64,000 bases of DNA from Taklimakanibacter sp021828105 (lineage in GTDB: Bacteria > Pseudomonadota > Alphaproteobacteria > Rhizobiales > Aestuariivirgaceae), in NCBI GenBank assembly GCA_021828105.1, contig JAKATG010000022.1, positions 1-64,000 of the forward strand, read 5' to 3'. This document shows, piece by piece, positions 61,746-64,000 of the stretch. Made by a program: the position numbers and the translations under genes. Below the pieces are notes generated by a model. That model was not told the origin of the DNA and did not search any database. It saw only the letters and a program-made list of their open reading frames with translations. How positions within the stretch are numbered: the stretch's first letter is position 1; every line of letters starts with the position of its first letter.

Positions 61746-61906
61746 CAGAATTGCGATATGGTCAAAGCATCGATTCGGTCGTACTCGGCATGGGTGCCGA
61801 TGAACTTTACGAAAGCTACCTGTCGGCGGAAATCGAAGGCGACCACCAGGCGATAGTTTCCACCCGCAACTTCGAACCGGACACGCTCCCGGTTTTTGCC
61901 CAGTGG
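61746..61906 (-). pseudogene. higB: HigB-type toxin remnant (C-terminal half)
   Basis: In the frame just after the AraC stop, reading GKNRERVRFEVAGGNYRLVVAFDF and RRQVAFVKFIGTHAEYDRID, I recognise the C-terminal half of a HigB/RelE-type toxin, ending TISQF at 61746-61748. It precedes the higA remnant by 13 bp, the usual toxin-first order. The N-terminal half is absent: the araC gene ends directly where the toxin's first half should be. Decay or replacement by recombination is inferred. Confidence 0.65.
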
Positions 61907-62809
61907 TCAGTGGCGAAATTGCTGGCGCCAGCGATGCGGCGTCATGCCGTCGGATTGCTTCAGCGCCGCGGTGAGGTGGCTCTGGCTGGAGAAGCCGCAG
62001 GTTTCGGCAATCTCGCCGACGGAAGTCTCGCCGCTGCGCAGCAGATGCTTGGCTTTTTCCAGGCGCGTCTGCATGAGCCAGCGATGCGGGGTCTCGCCCA
62101 GCTCCTGGTGAAAGCTGCGGGCAAAATGTCTCCGACTTAGCCCTGCGGCGGCGGCGAGCTGGTCCAGGCTGATTTCTTCCCCGAGATGGCTCGCAACGAA
62201 CTGCTTGACGCGGTTCAGCCGCCATTGCGGCAGAGCTACAGCCGCATTGGGCTGAAGATCGGTTCCGGCCCTGATGAGCAATTGCGATAGGACCGACATC
62301 AACAATCCGTCGGCCAGATATTTGTCCGCCGCCTTGTTGCCCGCGACACTCTCCCATAGCCGACCGAGGAGGACTTCGACGAGGGGATCGGCCCAGGTCT
62401 GCTCGCAGAGCTTCCAGAACGCTTTGCCGATGCGCCGCGGACACGCGCTGCCGAAAACGGCGCGGACTGTATCGTTGGGAATGGAAAGAACCAGGATCTT
62501 CCGGCACCCGTCCACGTCCCAGGTGCTCTCGGTCTCGGACGGGATGACAAGCATTCGGCCCACTTCCGCCTTCTGGCGATGGCGGTACTCACCGATCGTC
62601 CAGCCCCAGTTGCAATCGCGCTCGACGGTCAGCGGGAGGGCGAGGAGCGTCTCGGGAAGCGCCGGGTCGACGAAATCATGCGGCCCTTGCTCGACAAGGA
62701 TCATGCGGAATTCGAGTCGCCCCTTCGAACTGCGGTGCTCCTGCGGAAAACTGCCATAACCGGACTTCTGATAGAACTCGGAGTAATTCTGCCACACAAC
62801 ATCAGACAT
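61907..62809 (-). CDS. AraC-family transcriptional regulator
   Basis: The ATG at 62809 (MSDVVWQNYSEFYQ) gives 300 residues. The N-terminal ~190 residues form an unrecognised cupin-like/effector half with two Cys (GCRKIL, SACPRR). The C-terminal AraC domain has two helix-turn-helices: EEISLDQLAAAAGLSRRHFARSFHQELGETPHRWLMQTRLEKAK and TSVGEIAETCGFSSQSHLTAALKQSDGMTPHRWR. It probably activates a nearby gene in response to a small molecule. Longer upstream frames are antisense to the ABC gene. It abuts the higB remnant and is divergent from the ABC ATPase gene. Confidence 0.88.
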   Translation of the reverse strand: MSDVVWQNYSEFYQKSGYGSFPQEHRSSKGRLEFRMILVEQGPHDFVDPALPETLLALPLTVERDCNWGWTIGEYRHRQKAEVGRMLVIPSETESTWDVDGCRKILVLSIPNDTVRAVFGSACPRRIGKAFWKLCEQTWADPLVEVLLGRLWESVAGNKAADKYLADGLLMSVLSQLLIRAGTDLQPNAAVALPQWRLNRVKQFVASHLGEEISLDQLAAAAGLSRRHFARSFHQELGETPHRWLMQTRLEKAKHLLRSGETSVGEIAETCGFSSQSHLTAALKQSDGMTPHRWRQQFRH

Positions 62810-63158
62810 TGAGTGCCACCCAGACGAAACTTCTATTTGCTGAAATTGCCTCGCCGACGGGAACGGTGCCGCATGATCGTGCGCAAGTTGACCAGCTGGC
62901 CCAATTGATAGGCGCAATGGCCCCACCGGGCAATAGTCCGAAGGGACTGACACGCGTTGGACCGTCACTGCGGTCGGGATGGCCCTTTCGTGACATTTTT
63001 GGCCCTCCGACATGCAATTCCCGCTGCGCAAGCTGGTAGTGTTTTTGCAGGGCACGGACGGCGTCGCTCGCGCCGCCCGGCCGATAGGGCGGATATGCGG
63101 TGGGATGTAGGTCGATGACGATACGGCACGCGCTGAGGCGGTGCCTCGGGCTGCAGTC
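62810..63158. other. Divergent intergenic region, AraC regulator and ABC ATPase
   Basis: This ~350-bp stretch holds no recognisable gene. Open frames in it are continuations of the antisense strand of the ABC gene and show no motifs. I could not identify a convincing operator or promoter. It is the likely control region for both neighbours. Confidence 0.5.
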
Positions 63159-64000
63159 ATGGCTGTGCCGAACAATGGCGACCGGGGGTCGGCGCCGATC
63201 GGCGGTGCGCTGCCCGTTGCTCGGGATCGACTGAGACCCGTGACGAGCGTGCCGCCGATCCTCTCTTGCGAGCGTCTGACGATGAGCTTCGGGTCGTTTC
63301 GGGCCGTCGACGACTGTTCGATCTCCGTGGCGAGGGGTTCAATCACGGGGCTCGTCGGACCTAATGGAGCCGGCAAGACTACGGTGTTCAACATGATCGC
63401 CGGCGCCCTCTATCCGGACTCCGGCCAGATCATCTATCTCGGCGAGGACATAACGACCCTGACCCCGGACCGCCGGTTTCAGAAGGGGCTCGTGCGGACG
63501 TTCCAAATCCCGCATGAATTCGATCATCTCTCCGTTATCGAGAATCTCATGATGGTCGCTCCCGGGCAGCCTGGGGAATCGCTCATCAACAATTGGATCG
63601 CCCCGGCGAGAGTGAAGGACGTGGAGGCGAAGACTTCGCGGAGGGCCTGGGAAGTGCTGGAGTTCCTCGAGTTGACCCAGATCGCCCACCAGCGGGCGGG
63701 CCGGATATCGGGCGGCCAGAAGAAGCTCCTGGAGCTTGGGCGGACCATGATGACGGATGCCGAGCTGGTTTTGCTCGATGAGCCCGCCGCCGGCGTGAAT
63801 CGCACCTTGCTGCGCAAGCTGGAGGAGAAGATCGCCTTTCTGCATCGTGAGCGCGGTTACACCTTCGTCCTCATCGAGCATGACATGGAAATGATCGAAC
63901 GGCTTTGCGCGCCGGTTATCTGCATGGCGGAGGGCAGGGTGCTCGTCGAGGGAAATTTCGAAACCGTCCGCTCGGACCCGCGCGTTCTCGAAGCCTATCT
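63159..64000 (+). CDS. Branched-chain amino acid-type (LivG-like) ABC transporter ATP-binding protein, partial
   Basis: The gene is open to the right edge, so its 3' end is missing; ~280 residues are visible. From GSFRAVDDCSISVARGSITGLVGPNGAGKTTVFNMIAG it carries the Walker A of LivG/LivF-type ATPases. Later come the Q-loop region (LVRTFQIPHEF), the signature RISGGQKKLLELGR and Walker B LVLLDEPAAGVN, with IEHDMEMIE as the H-loop. Start is uncertain: ATG 63159 adds a low-complexity leader, GTG 63240 begins closer to the family N-terminus. It would power a branched-chain amino-acid or similar uptake system; the permease genes are not in view. Confidence 0.85.
   Translation, partial: MAVPNNGDRGSAPIGGALPVARDRLRPVTSVPPILSCERLTMSFGSFRAVDDCSISVARGSITGLVGPNGAGKTTVFNMIAGALYPDSGQIIYLGEDITTLTPDRRFQKGLVRTFQIPHEFDHLSVIENLMMVAPGQPGESLINNWIAPARVKDVEAKTSRRAWEVLEFLELTQIAHQRAGRISGGQKKLLELGRTMMTDAELVLLDEPAAGVNRTLLRKLEEKIAFLHRERGYTFVLIEHDMEMIERLCAPVICMAEGRVLVEGNFETVRSDPRVLEAY

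Noticed and set aside
61503..62507. Minus-strand frame spanning higBA and araC
   Set aside because: It mixes out-of-frame fragments; the recognisable higA, higB and araC frames are different.

Overview
The window reads as a chromosomal segment of an alphaproteobacterium, most likely Hyphomicrobiales (Rhizobiales). The reasons are the high G+C coding bias, the gene orders ppiD-trpE-trpG-trpD-trpC-moaC-moeA-lexA, tpiA-secG-pyrG and plsY-dprA-topA-rnr, and the alphaproteobacterial SOS boxes (GTTC-N7-GTTC) in front of lexA. No rRNA, tRNA, CRISPR array, prophage or intact insertion sequence was recognised.

Region 1 (1-8058) is a type I secretion locus. A very large repetitive surface protein runs off the left edge on the minus strand (FecR-like domain, then cadherin-like and VCBS-type repeats). 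Divergent from it lie a TolC-like outer-membrane protein, an ABC exporter with a degenerate C39-like domain, and an HlyD-family adaptor. Region 2 (8.2-12.7 kb) is metabolic: a sugar 3-epimerase, a PLP aminotransferase, a quinone oxidoreductase, and a lipoprotein serine protease. Region 3 (13.0-16.5 kb) is a three-gene envelope cluster: BON/Ig-like/OmpA protein, a 42-residue membrane protein, and a membrane-anchored helix-hairpin-helix protein.

Region 4 (16.5-32.8 kb) is mostly core functions: alpha/beta hydrolase, Slt, dapA, smpB, a methyltransferase, family-5 uracil-DNA glycosylase, NYN protein, folK, L,D-transpeptidase, NUDIX, DUF983, rnr, topA, a PhnB-like protein, dprA and plsY. Region 5 (32.9-36.5 kb) holds a phd/vapC toxin-antitoxin pair whose toxin has a one-base frameshift, then pyrB with a dihydroorotase-like gene that has lost its metal and catalytic residues, and a small exported acidic protein. 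Region 6 (36.6-49.8 kb) mixes accessory and core genes: APC permease, adenylate cyclase/TPR protein, ruvX-AEC-RidA, UPF0173 hydrolase, a GMC dehydrogenase with its small subunit, an ArsR/MFS divergent pair with a clear promoter-operator, GNAT, gatCA and a polysaccharide deacetylase.

Region 7 (49.8-61.3 kb) is the lexA-moeA-moaC-trpCDGE-ppiD chain on the minus strand and tpiA, secG, pyrG on the plus strand. Region 8 (61.3-64 kb) is a decayed higBA toxin-antitoxin locus abutting an AraC-family regulator, then a LivG-type ABC ATPase cut by the right edge.

The best candidates for a second look are the envelope cluster in region 3, the non-catalytic dihydroorotase paired with pyrB, the ArsR/MFS operator, and the two frameshifted toxin-antitoxin loci. 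I did not find a clearly new multi-gene defence or mobile system.
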